Counted from the stretch's first letter, positions 1-12,180 are shown. The stretch is 64,000 nt of DNA from Hermodice carunculata (GCA_964020975.1 OZ026630.1:24830739-24894738), one strand, 5' to 3'. The notes: generated by a model from the letters alone, not told the origin. Numbers and translations: made by a program.

Positions 1-2116
1 ACCTGTCAGCTGCAAACCTACTTGTTTTGCTAAGTCCACACTAACTACAGTCACTTGAGCTGCTGTATCAATGATAGCATTGACAGGAAGAAACTCTCTA
101 TCTCCACAGGAACTATGAGGTTATATCCCTTGTTTTGGCTGAAAGCAACTTCCCTAAGTGTGCATTCAATTGTCTGAGTCAATGTATTTGTTACACCACT
201 ATTTACAGAAAACAAATTCACAGAGCCGGATAAGCTATCAGAGCCTACCCCAGTTGTATCAACTGACTCAAGTGAATTATTACCACTATTTACAGTATGT
301 ACATTGTCCTGTAGGCCAGTAAAATTTACATGGGTTGCTTGTTGGCCTGTGACTACAACCCCTCACTTGTTTTTTTCCGGACTCGTCTTTGGGGACCTTT
401 GTGGGCACTCTCTAGCAAAATGCGAAGAGTCTCCGCACTTGAAGCAATGCCCCCTTTCTCCTCGAGGTGGCGTTGAAGGAGGGGAAATCCCTTTCCGGCT
501 GATGATGGGACTCCTCTGTGCCTCCATAATAGCCTTGAGAAATGAGGCAAGACCCTTCATTCCTTCCTCAATCCCCGTCTTTATGGCAGTCGAAAGTGGC
601 TTCTCAATTATACATGCCACCCTCTCCTCAACAGATTTCCCCTTGTCTGTTGCTTGCTGTTTAAAATTGGTAGCTCGCACATCATACTCCTCTTCCTCAT
701 CAGACCCCTCAAATGAAACTTTTTTTACAGATCTCTTTGGGGTGCCAAAAACAGTTTCATAATTTTGAAGATGAATTTTCATCAGGTGAAGAGCTTCTGT
801 CAGATCTCTTGGCTCCCTATGCAAGACTTGTACAGCGGCCTGTTGATGAACACACCCCCTAAGGAATGCTTCCATAGCCATGGTCTGTATAATCATTGCA
901 GCCTCACCCAATGCATGTGGAAAACCATCTTGAGCCAGTTTTTGCGTTCTCTGTGCGAACTCCTCCAACTTTTCATGAGGTCTCTGCTTTAAATTGGACA
1001 ACTTCCGGTGTACAGCAGATGGTGGATCCGTACAACCAAACCGTTGGTCCAATTTCAAAACGAGAAGATTATAATCTTCCCTGGTAATCCTGTCCAGACT
1101 GCCATAAAAATCGAGAGCTTTGTCCCTCAGACTATCCGTGAGTCTGTCTAACCTCTCAAATGGCGCCCAGTTATACCTATTCGCCTGCCTCTCAAACTGC
1201 ATGTAAAAAGCACGCCAGTCCTGGGTGCCACTGTAAATGGCCATCTTCTGTGGTGGTGGCTCCCTAACATTCTGACGCCTCGGTGGAACATCATACTGAT
1301 GTGCAGGTGGACCAAAAAAGGGCTGCGCACCAGGGTTAACTGGCAACGGTAGCACTGGCAGAGGTTGTCGCGGTTGTGTTACTGAAAAACCAGGTGGAGG
1401 CTGATGAACTGGTACCTGAAAACCGGGAGGCACCTGTACATTGGTGACAGGTAACTGCGGAGGCAGACTAGTAGGCAACAATGCATCAGGTAATTGTGAT
1501 GCAGCTACTAAGAGACCACCTGTTTGCTGAGAAACAATGGGTGTACTGCATCCCAATGGCGTTGTGACTGAACCCCTAGAAAGATTGGCTGTTGTCGTTG
1601 TGTTAAAAGGGGGAGATGTATAGACTGGAGGTGGAATTCTTGAAACTGATGGAGCAGGTAAGCTATATATATATCATCTGCTATACTCGCTACCGCCTGT
1701 GAAGTACGCACACTCACCATGGTAGTACTTTGAATATGTTGTTCAAATGTATTCAGTCTTTTCTCCACAGCAGCAGTGATTTTCTGCTCAAATACTCCCA
1801 TCTGACTCCTAATACTGGACATAATTGCTGTCAACATCTGTTCGTTCTCTGCAGAAAGATCTGGTTGACCCCCACCATCGTTATCATCTCTCATCTCCAC
1901 CCCGGGTTCCAAAAAGATGAATTCATCTTCCAACAGTTTGTCCCAGGATTCAGGTGTCAAAATCTGCGCGCTACGCAAATCGAAAAAAGACATGACAAGT
2001 CCTCTCTCGACATAGCTTTGTCGTAAAGCTATGATATTTTGTGCCTTTGCTTGCCCAATGCCAGGCAAAATAACAAGTGTCTTTGCATTTGCGGTAAGTA
2101 TGTTTACCGGACCCAT
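1..2116 (-). mobile_element. Ty3/Gypsy-like LTR retrotransposon fossil: gag and start of protease, cut by window edge
   Basis: Minus-strand relic of an LTR retrotransposon. From about 2116 downward it reads an N-terminal segment with a helix-hairpin-helix look (LPGIGQAKAQNIIALRQ), then a Pro/Gln-rich linker, a gag capsid-like region, an acidic/basic stretch and one CCHC zinc knuckle (CFKCGDSSHFARECP, near 430). Beyond it, near positions 20-90, comes an aspartic protease start with the DTAA form of the catalytic D-T/S-G-A motif (AIIDTAAQVTVV). Reverse transcriptase, RNase H and integrase would lie left of the window. The order gag-protease and the single knuckle fit Ty3/Gypsy. It is a broken fossil with at least one break in the part seen. 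Family assignment beyond Gypsy-like is inference. Confidence 0.8.
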
Positions 2117-3994
2117 GTTGCAAAATTAGAAGTACTTGTGGAATAGAAATCACTCAGAGTATTTTGACAAGTGAAGTTGGAATTTACCTATCACATACAG
2201 AAAATATGAATCAAATTCACCAGAACTTTGGAAAGTACAAACACTGGATAGAAATTTCCAAACTACCCAAACCAACCTATTCTAATGAATACCAACTTCC
2301 AAAATCAATCCCAAAATTTTGAATTCAGAAGATCCTAAACTACAAACTTTCACAAATGGAATCATACTTAAAGGAAATAATTAATCAAACTTCAATTTGG
2401 CTGCCACCCCAATTTGGCGGGAAAAAGAAATTGGACAAAGAACAAAATGGCTGCCACTGGAGGGAGAGAGAAAAAAAATATATAACAGGGATATTTTTTC
2501 AAAGTTCAAAAATTACATACAAGATAAGACTCTTGAAAATACAACAGATTTTCAATCAAAAGGTACAAAAATACACATGAATGCAATAGGAGCAATACAA
2601 TGTATCACAAAATTCAAATACACATATCCAATCGATTTCAATGCACAATACTATCAAGATACAATTTCAATCAATTCAAGGACAGGGCATAAAAAACACA
2701 GGGCAACACGGTGTATGCAGTACAAGGTGTGCAAGTGTGCAAATTGTGGACCGGGGAATTACTTCAAACACGGGGCTGACACAAGTGTTTCTGTACAAGT
2801 ATATTCCTATCAGTCTCTATGAACCTACTTTAAAGTTCAAATTTTGAATTCCAGAAACAAAATATGCTCTGTGGGTGAAAAATGTCCAAGTTCAAAGATT
2901 TAATTGAACAGAGCAATAAGGGTTCAAAATTACTACAATTTCACAATATTAATTGCCAAAAACACCAAAAAGAAACAATGATTCAGGTTATGTTCAAATG
3001 CAATACAAATCTACTTTTGGCTTTCCAAGAACAAAGAGAGGAAAAAAACAAAAAAACTGAACATTGTAGTGATCAAAAATGGCGGGAACTAAATCCAAAA
3101 AACAAAAGATCCAAAGGTCATGCAGCTAGTGCACTGAAAGTTCAGTGTGGATTTTTCTCCCAAAATGGAAAATCAAAAATCTGACCATCCACATCTACTT
3201 GAAACCAATTACAAAACAGAATCTAAATTTGCAAAATCCTCGTGACTGAAACTTTTCAAATAAATCAAGTTTTCTAACTTCACAAGTAGTAGAAAATCTA
3301 ATGATTCACAAAGTTATACACTCACAAATGTGTACATGCAAAGCTAGCTGGATAAAAAATCCAACCCGTCAAGCAATTCAAGTACAATCAATCAACATAG
3401 GCAAAAACACAAGCAAAGTACAAATAAATCGCAGTTCAATCATCAAATTGATCAATGACACAAATTCTGACAATGAACAAAAAGTGTACAAATTAGCCAG
3501 ATCTAAATCCGACCTACAAATTCATTTGCAACAAAATAAATCTAACTTCACTGGCACAAGTCATAGCAAAGATCGAGAATCCTTACTACGGGTAGCATAA
3601 ATTATGATAATTACTGCAAGGTGCAACATCGAGCGGGTTAAAGCCACATAGATCTTCCCAGAAGAATGGCAGAAAAGTTCTTGGATGTCCGTGTGTCGAC
3701 CGTTCTGGTACCAAATGAAGTAGTTTTGCATCTACATCATAGCATAAGGTAACATGGAATGCAATATCACATACCTGGCAAACGTCCAGGGCAAATTCAA
3801 CGTCAGTGAAGTAATCAGTGTTGACAGTAATAGTACGGGTTGTCAGTGAAGTGGTCTCAAGGCATCTGCACCCCATGTCGTGCGCTCCCGCAGTTTTGGT
3901 ACAGGCCGGCCGTGACGTCACCAGAAAACCCCCACCAGCATGATCAGGGAGCAGTCTGTTTTTTATCGCTGGTACAACAACCATTGTAACTCAT
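2117..3994. other. Non-coding stretch: probable leader/LTR of the Gypsy relic, then unassigned sequence
   Basis: About 1.9 kb with no convincing gene. 2117-3590 is A-rich on the plus strand and lies on the 5' side of the gag relic, where leader and 5' LTR are expected; I could not fix LTR ends or a primer site. 3590-3994 is less AT-rich and has an open minus-strand frame (3586-3984) that resembles nothing I know. Confidence 0.4.
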
Positions 3995-4003
3995 AAGCTT
4001 ATC
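3995..4003. repeat. Left 9-bp target-site duplication of the foldback transposon
   Basis: AAGCTTATC directly before the left inverted repeat. The same nine bases follow the right inverted repeat at 5327-5335. Confidence 0.9.
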
Positions 4004-5326
4004 TAGCCCCAAGGGACCTCCCCTCGCTCTGTTAAGCTTGCGGGTGGGTCCCAACTCGACTCCGCTTCAGCCAGGTAGTTGACCCTTCTAACCAAGATAT
4101 CTCCCGTACTACGGCATACCCCAACGAAATCCACCCACCGTTTTATTCCTTAGGGTGGTGGCGCGCCGGGCGCTATATAATCGGATATGTTAGAGCAATA
4201 TAATATGCGATATTCCATGCATTTACACGCTAACCGGAGAATTCGTCTGTTTTTGCCGGCCATGACGGTTGACCAGTTATGCGTCTACGCATGCGTGACC
4301 GGAAAAATGTGAATATCAACAGACCGCCGTGTGTGAGGCGCGCCACAACAAGGATGAACGGAGGAGTTGTATTTTCCAAACGTGTGCAGCGTATTTGTGG
4401 TGTTTTATCTCTGTAAATACGTATAGTGGTTTGCTTAAGACTTTGCCATCGAGTGTAAATAATCACTTAAGGAATCATAAATTTAAGAAAATGGAATCTA
4501 GTGTAATTACTCATAAAATAGAAATGGGATTTCTTGTAGTTCTTTGACTGCTTTTGAAACCTTAACCTGCTTTAAATTTACCGTAATGAAATCCTTAATG
4601 TGGGATTTGTAACGATAAATTCTATTTCTAAAGACTCTTTTCAAGTTTGATAACTATCCCTTAAATTTCTGAAATTCAATTTTTCTTTCTTTTCCCATTT
4701 CATACAGTAGGAATCAAAAGCAATACTTGTATCCTGAAAAATACTGTCAATATTCAACTTAGGATATATCCGAAACTCTGTATCTTTTCCATCGTATCTT
4801 TTAATACTGAATTTTGTATTGTATCCAAATTACCTGTAAATATTTGTTATATGTCTGCCAGACATTGTGATAGTTTTTTATTCACATTACGTTACTATAT
4901 TCACGGCGATATAATTCCGCTGCCTGCATTTTATAAAGCAGTTGCTTGCATTAGGTGAAGAATCTCCTCCGTTCATCCTTGTTGTGGCGCGCCTCACACA
5001 CGGCGGTCTGTTGATATTCGCATTTTTCTGGTCACGCATGCGTAGACGCAGAACTGGTCAACCGTCATGGCCGGCAAAAACAGACGAATTCTCCGGTTAG
5101 CGTGTAAATGCATGGAATATCGCATATTATATTGCTCTAACATATCCGATTATATAGCGCCCGGCGCGCCACCACCCTAAGGAATAAAACGGTGGGTGGA
5201 TTTCGTTGGGGTATGCCGTAGTACGGGAGATATCTTGGTTAGAAGGGTCAACTACCTGGCTGAAGCGGAGTCGAGTTGGGACCCACCCGCAAGCTTAACA
5301 GAGCGAGGGGAGGTCCCTTGGGGCTA
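4004..5326. mobile_element. Non-autonomous foldback/Mutator-like DNA transposon with 363-bp terminal inverted repeats
   Basis: The element is 1323 bp long. Its left arm 4004-4366 and right arm 4964-5326 are inverted copies of equal length (363 bp); I count about three mismatches between them. Both termini read TAGCCCCAAGGGACCTCC inward. A perfect 9-bp duplication AAGCTTATC flanks it. The 597-bp core (4367-4963) is AT-rich and encodes no transposase. Very long inverted repeats plus a 9-bp duplication are typical of Mutator-like (MULE) and foldback elements; a P-like family (8 bp) fits less well. High arm identity and an intact duplication mean a recent insertion, made into or beside the older LINE remnant to its right. 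Confidence 0.88.
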
Positions 5327-5335
5327 AAGCTTATC
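5327..5335. repeat. Right 9-bp target-site duplication of the foldback transposon
   Basis: AAGCTTATC directly after the right inverted repeat, identical to 3995-4003. Confidence 0.9.
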
Positions 5336-5358
5336 CACCTGCCCTTTCATAATGTCGT

Positions 5359-6710
5359 TTATGCAAGAACTTTGAATTTTGCCATTTGAACCAATATTTT
5401 TCCAGTAATCCGCAAGAGTTTGACTAATTTCTCTCGGGTCAACTTGGTACGTGTACAATCTTTGGGATCTATTCTTAGTGGAAAGTCATTGTTCTTATTT
5501 AGGCGTCGTAGCATTCGCCAATACGCCTTTGTGTTTTTTGTTCCTTTCCTCGAATTTTGAATGACCACCTGAATCTTTTTTCTCACGCTTTTGACTCTAA
5601 TCTTTTCTTGAATCTTATGTTTTTTTGACATAAAATCGTCCCAAAGTTCTTGCAGAAATTCCGGAGAGCATGCGCAGTCTTTGCTGTGCTTAGACCAATA
5701 ACGATAGAAGCGATCAGCTTGTTTTTGGCTTTGAATTAAATTGCAAATCTCTTCGTCCCCTTCTTTTTACCAACAGCGCTGTCTCCCGCTGCCATTAACA
5801 TATCACGCAGGCTACACTAAGCCTCAATGACTGTATTAAAAGCGTTACAATTCCAATACGCGAGACCAACGCTAAGTTTGTCTCGAAACAATGTCCAGTC
5901 AGTGGATTCTTTAATGTTCCACTTAACTGTGGGTAAAGGTTTTTGAATGTCTGCAGACATACCAACTTGACCCTGGATGACCACGGCATTGTGGTCGCTC
6001 CCAACGTCGTACAGAGCTAATTCATCTATTGTTACGCTTTCAATTTCATTAAAAATACCCTCGGTTGCCAAAGCATAATCTATGACTGACTTGAGATTAC
6101 CGCGTTGCCAGGTATAACGTCCCGTACATGATTCATGACAGTTTAACACGTTCAGATTTGTAATTTCAATCAGGTATGAGAGCAGATCTCCATTCGGACT
6201 ACGTTTCCTAGGCGCTCTGAAGACAGGTAGGACACCATTAAAGTCACCAAGTATCAAACATTCGTGCCCACCTGCCTTCAAAATTGCTACATTGTCAATA
6301 AGCTCTGCATTGAGGTTTGCGCTACTTTCACTATCCATACCATCATTTGGAAAATAAACCAAACACACCATCAAGGGTTTCTGATTACTATGCATTTTGA
6401 CAGTTACCCATAAACGTTCGAAGTTATCCTGTTTTGAGTTTAAAACATTGTCATCACATATATCAACATTTGAATGAATGAGAAAACCCAGACCACCTCC
6501 TGATTTCTTATACCCTTCACTTCGGGCCTTACCTACCCATTGGTAATGGAGATGTATATTTGATGCACAACCATCGTCCCTATGATACGTTTCGATCATA
6601 CAATACAATGTGAATTTTTCTTTTTCTAATAAATTTCCAATTTCATTTTGCTTAACAACACCCAGGTTTTGCACGTTAGAATATGCTACTGAGAAATGAC
6701 CTTTGGCCAC
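5359..6710 (-). pseudogene. LINE ORF2 remnant: APE endonuclease and linker
   Basis: The 297-residue frame 6710-5817 is an apurinic/apyrimidinic-type endonuclease that nicks target DNA for target-primed reverse transcription. Visible landmarks in order are AYSNVQNL at the N-terminus (strand with catalytic Asn), the metal-binding Glu in MIETYH, GGGLGFLIH, VCLVYFPND, LILGDFNGVLP and the C-terminal SDHNAVV with catalytic Asp/His. A second frame, 5631-5359, has the basic SRKGTKNTKAYWRMLRRLN type of linker that precedes RT in CR1-like LINEs. A frameshift or small loss between 5817 and 5631 separates the two. No RT follows. Confidence 0.85.
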
Positions 6711-6792
6711 ATTTTTATCTTTTCTCCTCTCTGAGCTCTTTACACTCTACAGATTTAGCGGAGACCAGTCTAACCAAATCCAAGTTGTTAAT

Positions 6793-7800
6793 CTACAAAG
6801 AATCAAGCCGTTTGGTTAGGTCCTGATTTTCCTGCTGGAGGAATTTGATTGACTCATTCAGAGATCGCACTTCTTTCAGAATAAGGTCTATTGTAGTGGG
6901 AACCATGCGACATTTATCAAAGTTATACAACGCATTGACACTTTCCTCCGTTTCACCAACACACTGGTGGTGATACCATTGCATGCACGTGGCACACTGT
7001 AACATGGACGCTTTGTACTGTCTGCCATAAGAACACTTTTCAATACACCACAAAAGTGTTTTATTTCCCACAGTGTCACTGCTACGATCCTGTTTTTTGT
7101 CTTTGCCAGTCTTCTTGTTTTGCGGTCTACCGCTCATTTCTGAGTCTGTAACCGATTTTTTTTTTACCTCTTTTGCCGTTACATTGATCATTGTCTGGTT
7201 TTTCAATTTCTTTGACTTTCTTAATACTTGTGTTTTTGTTTTCAGAAACTCTTTCACCCTGTTTTGATTCTTTATCTTTGGTCTTTCTCTACCTGGTTTT
7301 TTGACAGGGCTATCCTCGCCACAGTCGACAATGTTTCTATCTTGATCTTTAAGAGACAAGTCGAAAGGTTCTTTAGATGGCTTTAGTACTTCAGTGTTAC
7401 TTGCTGAGCTCACCTCCTCACTTATCTCTCATGGGTCTGTGACTGAGACAGAACCAGATCAGGTGGTGAAGATCCCTGTATCTGATTACTAGAAGTTTCC
7501 TCTCTAGATTTATTGCATTTCACTGGGGTTGATGATCGTGTCTCAGAGGATGAAATATATGACTCGTTCGCATTGGAAGTGGATACGTCTATATCATTTC
7601 TAGACCCCACAGAATCCTTAAGCCGGTCCAGACTTAGTTTCTGACCTTGACCTTGTGATTTTTCGACTGGAATCCATCACAGGCGTGACAAAATCTTTTG
7701 CCTTTTTAAAAAGTGTTTTGTTGGGAGTCTTTTTGTTACTTATGGTCTCCTCGGACACAGAAAAAGTCAGTTCAGATATGCAAATATCAACTTTGCTCAC
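6793..7800 (-). pseudogene. LINE ORF1 with PHD-like zinc finger and coiled coil
   Basis: Three consecutive minus-strand frames (7800-7618, 7610-7422, 7413-6793) together make a Ser/Lys-rich ORF1-like protein of roughly 330 codons, interrupted at about 7615 and 7417. Near its C-terminus is a Cys/His cluster of PHD type: WCIEKCSYG, then LQCATCMQWYHHQCVG. A heptad-rich helix follows (EVRSLNESIKFLQQENQDL), which would trimerise or dimerise. PHD-like fingers in ORF1 are known in CR1-clade LINEs, where the protein acts as nucleic-acid or chromatin binder. It precedes the endonuclease ORF by about 80 bp on the same strand, as expected for a bicistronic LINE. Confidence 0.75.
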
Positions 7801-9415
7801 CGTTCGTTGATTAACCCTTTAGAGCACAGGTTTTGCTAAGGCCTTTGTCCGTTGACCATGCTTTGTTCTGGCACTATGTCTAGACGGCAGTGTCCCAGCC
7901 ACAATGAGAAAACTTCTCAAAATTCTATTAATTCCATTTTTTTTTTTTTTTTGGTAAAAATTCCGATTTTGGCGAAGTCTCTGGCACTTCCTTGAAACTA
8001 TCCAAGTGAATAAATCACAAAATCAATATCTATCGGTTAGGTAGCTGCTCATAAGCTGGAGAACACTGTATTGTAAACCATATGCTGGTTTCATATGTTG
8101 TGGGAATTCCAGTATGAGTCCAAAGTGTCTTCACCACGACCCGACACAGAAACTGCTTGCACAAGTTCTCATAAATTGTCATTTTGGCCCAGCACTAAAG
8201 GTTGTCTCACCATCGATAGAAATGGGCATTTTGAACTTCATGAAGGTAGCAAGAAAGGCAAAGCTTTGAAACCACTACATTCAGCGTGATGAGTTCATGT
8301 ACCAGCTAATCTGTGCAACATTTAACCCGAAATTATTGCTATACGCAACTTTTTTTAAGAGAAACAAGTCGCCCCATTACGACCAACCAAACTCCATTTT
8401 AGTACCAAAGCCATTAAATATGCAGACTGTTGCGTCATACAGGCCAGGTGAGGAATCCGGTCAGGAATACAAAGAGGCCCATTTCAGCACCAAGAACAGA
8501 AATATGTAAAATAAAACTCAAATTAATTTTTTTTTCACCTGTTACCGTTTTCAATTTTTAGCACATGACAAGATATAAATTTTGTTGTGTTCTAAAATAA
8601 TAGTATATGATCTTATATCATAACTAGCACATGTTAACTTTTTCTTTTTTTTCTGTTCTTTTGATTTTGTTTTCCTATTTTCTGGGTATATTAGTGTCGT
8701 AGAGAAAATATATATATATGTATGTATGTGTGTGTATGTATGTATGTATGTATGTGTGTATGTATGTATGTATGTATGTATGCATGTATATATGTATGTG
8801 TGATCATATGGCCATGAAACGCAGTGCTTTTGTCAATGTTTTTTATTTATGCTATTTCAGGACGAACCATTGAATTCGATCCTCTACATGGATGTATATC
8901 TTAAATTTCTTCTGATTTCAACTGGAGAAAAAATTTGTGTGACTTCTGCGCGAAAAATGTGAAAATCCTACCAATTCAAATGCTATAAAATCTCAAAAAA
9001 ATCCAATCCTGCAAAGAAAAATCTATGGATAAAAATCTATGGATATGTAGTAATCAGAAAATATATAGATTTAATGTACTTGTGAAAAGGTCAAATGGGT
9101 AATTGCGATCCAAAGTTGCCAGTCTCACTGCGCACTAGCTTCACACCTTCCACCTTAAACCACCCGCTAGTGTATAACAGAAGTGGAAACAAACCGGGGC
9201 ATTATATGTAATTGTACAATAAATAGTTACAGCTAGACTATGACTGAAAGCTTGTGAGAGATGGCATCAATGTGTATTCAAGTGAAACCAGTGGATGAAC
9301 GCTGTGCCGTTTATCTCTCCATGATAATCTCCTTGCCTGGAAAACAAGCTCGCAATCCTCAAGCAACCCACACTTGGCACACCATGCGTGTAACACTATT
9401 ATTCTTTGGCTTCTG
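7801..9415. other. No gene seen; contains TATG microsatellite
   Basis: AT-rich sequence. The first 100 bases may be LINE 5' UTR. A T14 run lies near 7940 and a TATG/TGTG repeat at about 8711-8800. Short open frames near 8095-8509 have no recognisable content. Confidence 0.5.
8711..8800. repeat. (TATG)n microsatellite
   Basis: Imperfect tetranucleotide repeat, mainly TATG with TGTG interruptions, starting from a short TA run. Confidence 0.9.
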
Positions 9416-9900
9416 TTAGATGTAATATTGAAAGGTAGAGGTGCTACATTGGTCACATGACGGTGTTATAAGTCTCCTTCCCAGGAAGCTGGTCTGTTCC
9501 TCTGTGGGTCGCTGTGTGGCTTTCTGAATTGTATGGGTACTTCTGTATTTAAAACCTTGTTTCCTCAGTACACAAACGACAGTTGCTTTTGACAGGAACA
9601 CTTCGCTTTCTTCTTCAAGCATTATTTTCAATCTGTTAAGGGTTGGCAAGGTCTTGTCCCTGTAAAATCGGTGCATCATTCGCCTAATGACTGCCATGAT
9701 GAAAGAGTCATAAGAAAGTGGATTTGTTCCCTGTCTTGGGAAAAATCAGCGCTTCTGTCATTTTTGCTCATAAGTCTGCCTGCAATGGGCTTAGAGAGGT
9801 TGAGAGCGGCAGCAACTCTGTCCGTGACATTCTGGCAAGTATTCTTGGTTTTGCTCTTTTCGACTCGTCCAGGAAATACGAAGAAACTGAACTGATACAC
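9416..9900 (-). pseudogene. Tc1/IS630-like transposase, N-terminal half (broken)
   Basis: Two overlapping minus-strand frames resemble the N-terminal helix-turn-helix half of eukaryotic transposases with a DDE_3 catalytic domain. Frame 9900-9676 has NVTDRVAAALNLSKP, like the first helix-turn-helix. Frame 9697-9416 has IRRMMHRFYRDKTLPTLNRL followed by SKATVVCVLRKQGFKYRST, which matches the second HTH pattern (L-x-x-x-G-F-K-Y-R). The catalytic half does not follow. The frame shift between the halves and the missing catalytic domain make this a dead copy. It lies opposite in strand to the catalytic-half relic at 11482-12015, so these are probably two separate copies. Confidence 0.55.
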
Positions 9901-11481
9901 TGCTTTATATCTTCAGATAGGATTCTGCCACGAGGCATGCTGAATTACTGTCGACTCGGCTGTCTCCGAATGTACTTACCCGGAGTCCTTTTTACACAAA
10001 ATGCACTAGAAACCCTTTACCTATGCCGGAAATGACTTTCATTTGTATACTAAAGCTTGACATCTTACTGTAAACACAAATATTTTTTCTGCTCAAAACA
10101 ACGTGTTTGTTCTTTTACCGACATATGCCAAATAGTTCACATGCACATTGCTTTCTTTCCAATTCAACATGCATTAACGTTAAAAAAAACCTGGGAACTG
10201 CTCCTGGATATGATATTTTTCTTTTGATGTCCGCTGATTTTAATGTGATAGGGCAATTGGTACGTTTGTGAGGCCAGATACAAATTGCAGAGGTTGAGCA
10301 AAAAACAGTTCCGAGAAAATTGCATTGAAAGAAAAAGTTGCCAATTCTGAAGCATTTATGGCTGTAATATGACACATACTCATTTCTTCTGTCCTGTGTT
10401 TCAATTATTGTGTGAAATAAACTCGTAGCTTTACCTATATGATGTTGTCATTAAACAAAAGTATATTTTATGGCTTAAATCTCAACTTTTGTAACTTTGG
10501 AACACCACACGTGGCTTGTTTGTGTGTGGGTTCACATGCGGCTTTCCATATTTGGCCACCAGTAAGTGGATTGTGCTAATTTGTTTTTGCATCAATAGAG
10601 AATTTCATAGTAATCAGAACAATGGTAGTGATTAGTCTGAACTGGCCCATCCTTCTCTTCACGGCTAATGCTTTCCTGTGAGTAACCCTTGTCAATGGCT
10701 CAATTAGTTTCCAGGGGTCATGGACTAATGACTGTGCAAACAATGACATGGTTCATTATTATGTCCATGCAAACAAACCCATGTGCCCGGCACTGCCTAA
10801 ACTTTTCAGTATAAACAAAAGTTTTGAGATCAATTATCTCATATAAATTTTTTGTTCACACATCTGAGTTTTTTGGAGCATGTAGTTTAAGTATTAGACT
10901 ATCCAAAAATATGGAAAAGTTATCAGAGGTTATCCAAAGGTGCCGGATTTAGATCTTCCACCTTAACTAGGATAAGCTTTCCAGCTAGAAAGGGTATATA
11001 TTGGTTCAGAGGTAAGTCAAATTGTTCTTATCTGAACCTGTACTATAAAAATTTAGTGATTATGGTTTGTTTGACAGGTATTCTTCTTTCATAATGAAAC
11101 TCTGCATTTATAAGCAAAACTTCACGTGTTTAGCTAATTCATCATATGCCACGTTCATATTTATTCATTATTATGTGGGTTGTCTTTGTTGAATATTTAG
11201 CTGAGACAAGGAGCCGCTACTCAGTGAGACATGTACGGGTAATAGGCTCCAAAACATGCTCTGAGTAGTTACCTACTAAAGACCCTTTAATTTGGGGGGG
11301 GGGGGGGCTAATACAGCCTATGTCAAAATTTTACAGAGGAACGTGTGCAATATGGACAATAGTACTTCCATATGTATATAGGTTAGACAGGGACAGGTTA
11401 GCGAATGGAAAGTAAAGAGTTCGGACTGCGAAATAGGGTAATGACTACTAGGAAGTGGTTCTGGACAATAAGACACAAATG
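9901..11481. other. No gene seen
   Basis: About 1.6 kb of AT-rich sequence with only short frames that show no domain. A G14 run lies at 11294-11307. Confidence 0.5.
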
Positions 11482-12015
11482 CAACAGTGATGGATAATGC
11501 AAGTTACCACAACCTCTTGGCTGAGGAGACCAGATCCCCACCTTCAAACAGCAGAAAAGGACACATGGTGCAGTGGTTGCAAGATCGAAACATCCAAGCA
11601 CCCCCTGCGTTTACCAAGCCTGGAGTGTTGAAGCTGGTCAAGTCTGATAAGCCTGAGCCTGTCTGCAAGACTTACTGTCTGCAGCACTTCATGACCACAG
11701 TGTGTTGAGACTTCCTCTACGTCACTGCGAGCTGAACTATGTATAAAGGATTTTGGTATAGTGAAAGAATTTGTGGCCTTTGAGCATACCTCAAAACTCA
11801 AAGATCTCAAGCAAGTTATGATAAATGGCTTAGCTAAAGTGAACGCAGACACATTTGCCACAGCTATGGATAAGATGATCCGCATCGAGGAAGACTTTAT
11901 GGTGACATCGGGAGTCATAGAGGTTACAGTACATCCACTCATCATGAGGCTGGGTGGAAACAGCAGTGGCGAAAGCGACAATTCTGCTGGTGATGCTGAC
12001 GATGATAGAGAGTGA
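11482..12015 (+). pseudogene. DDE_3 (Tc1/IS630-like) transposase, catalytic C-terminal half (broken)
   Basis: The plus strand opens with TVMDNASYHN, the second catalytic Asp motif of this transposase group, then RKGHMVQWLQDRNI. Further on, around 11680-11735, the text LHDHSVLRLPLRHCELN matches the usual L-R-L-P-P-Y-H-C-E-L-N-P block holding the third acidic residue, but with R for Y and the NPIE part lost to a stop. A second frame 11761-12012 gives the usual tail: helical segment (FEHTSKLKDLKQVMINGL), IEEDFMV, then an acidic Ser/Asp/Glu end. Frame changes and stops make it a relic. The enzyme would cut and paste DNA at TA targets. Confidence 0.65.
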
Positions 12016-12119
12016 AGGGCCTAAAAAACTGCATACACGCCCCTGACACGAAATTGAATAACACTTCAATAGAAAGAGTTGAAAATAAAATATGAACAAA
12101 TCAAACCAATCCAATATCA

Positions 12120-12180
12120 TCAAAGCAATCAGAGAGAGAGAGAGAAGGAAAGGAAGGAAGAAGGAAAGAATGACTACATA
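12120..12180. repeat. GA/GGAA-rich simple repeat
   Basis: Imperfect purine repeat, GAGAGA then GGAA/GGAAG units. Confidence 0.7.

Larger units (their letters stand above)
5340..7800 (-). mobile_element. CR1-like LINE, truncated before the reverse transcriptase
   Basis: Minus-strand non-LTR retrotransposon read from 7800 down to about 5340. It holds a broken ORF1 with a PHD-like finger, then an ORF2 with an APE-type endonuclease and the start of the endonuclease-RT linker. The reverse transcriptase is absent: sequence similarity stops near 5340, next to the foldback transposon at 4004-5326, and I do not recognise RT on its far side. Several frame changes show it is dead. Confidence 0.85.

Noticed and set aside
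2356-3600. Plus-strand frames opposite the Gypsy leader
   Set aside because: Low-complexity Asn/Lys/Gln text from A-rich DNA, with no motif.
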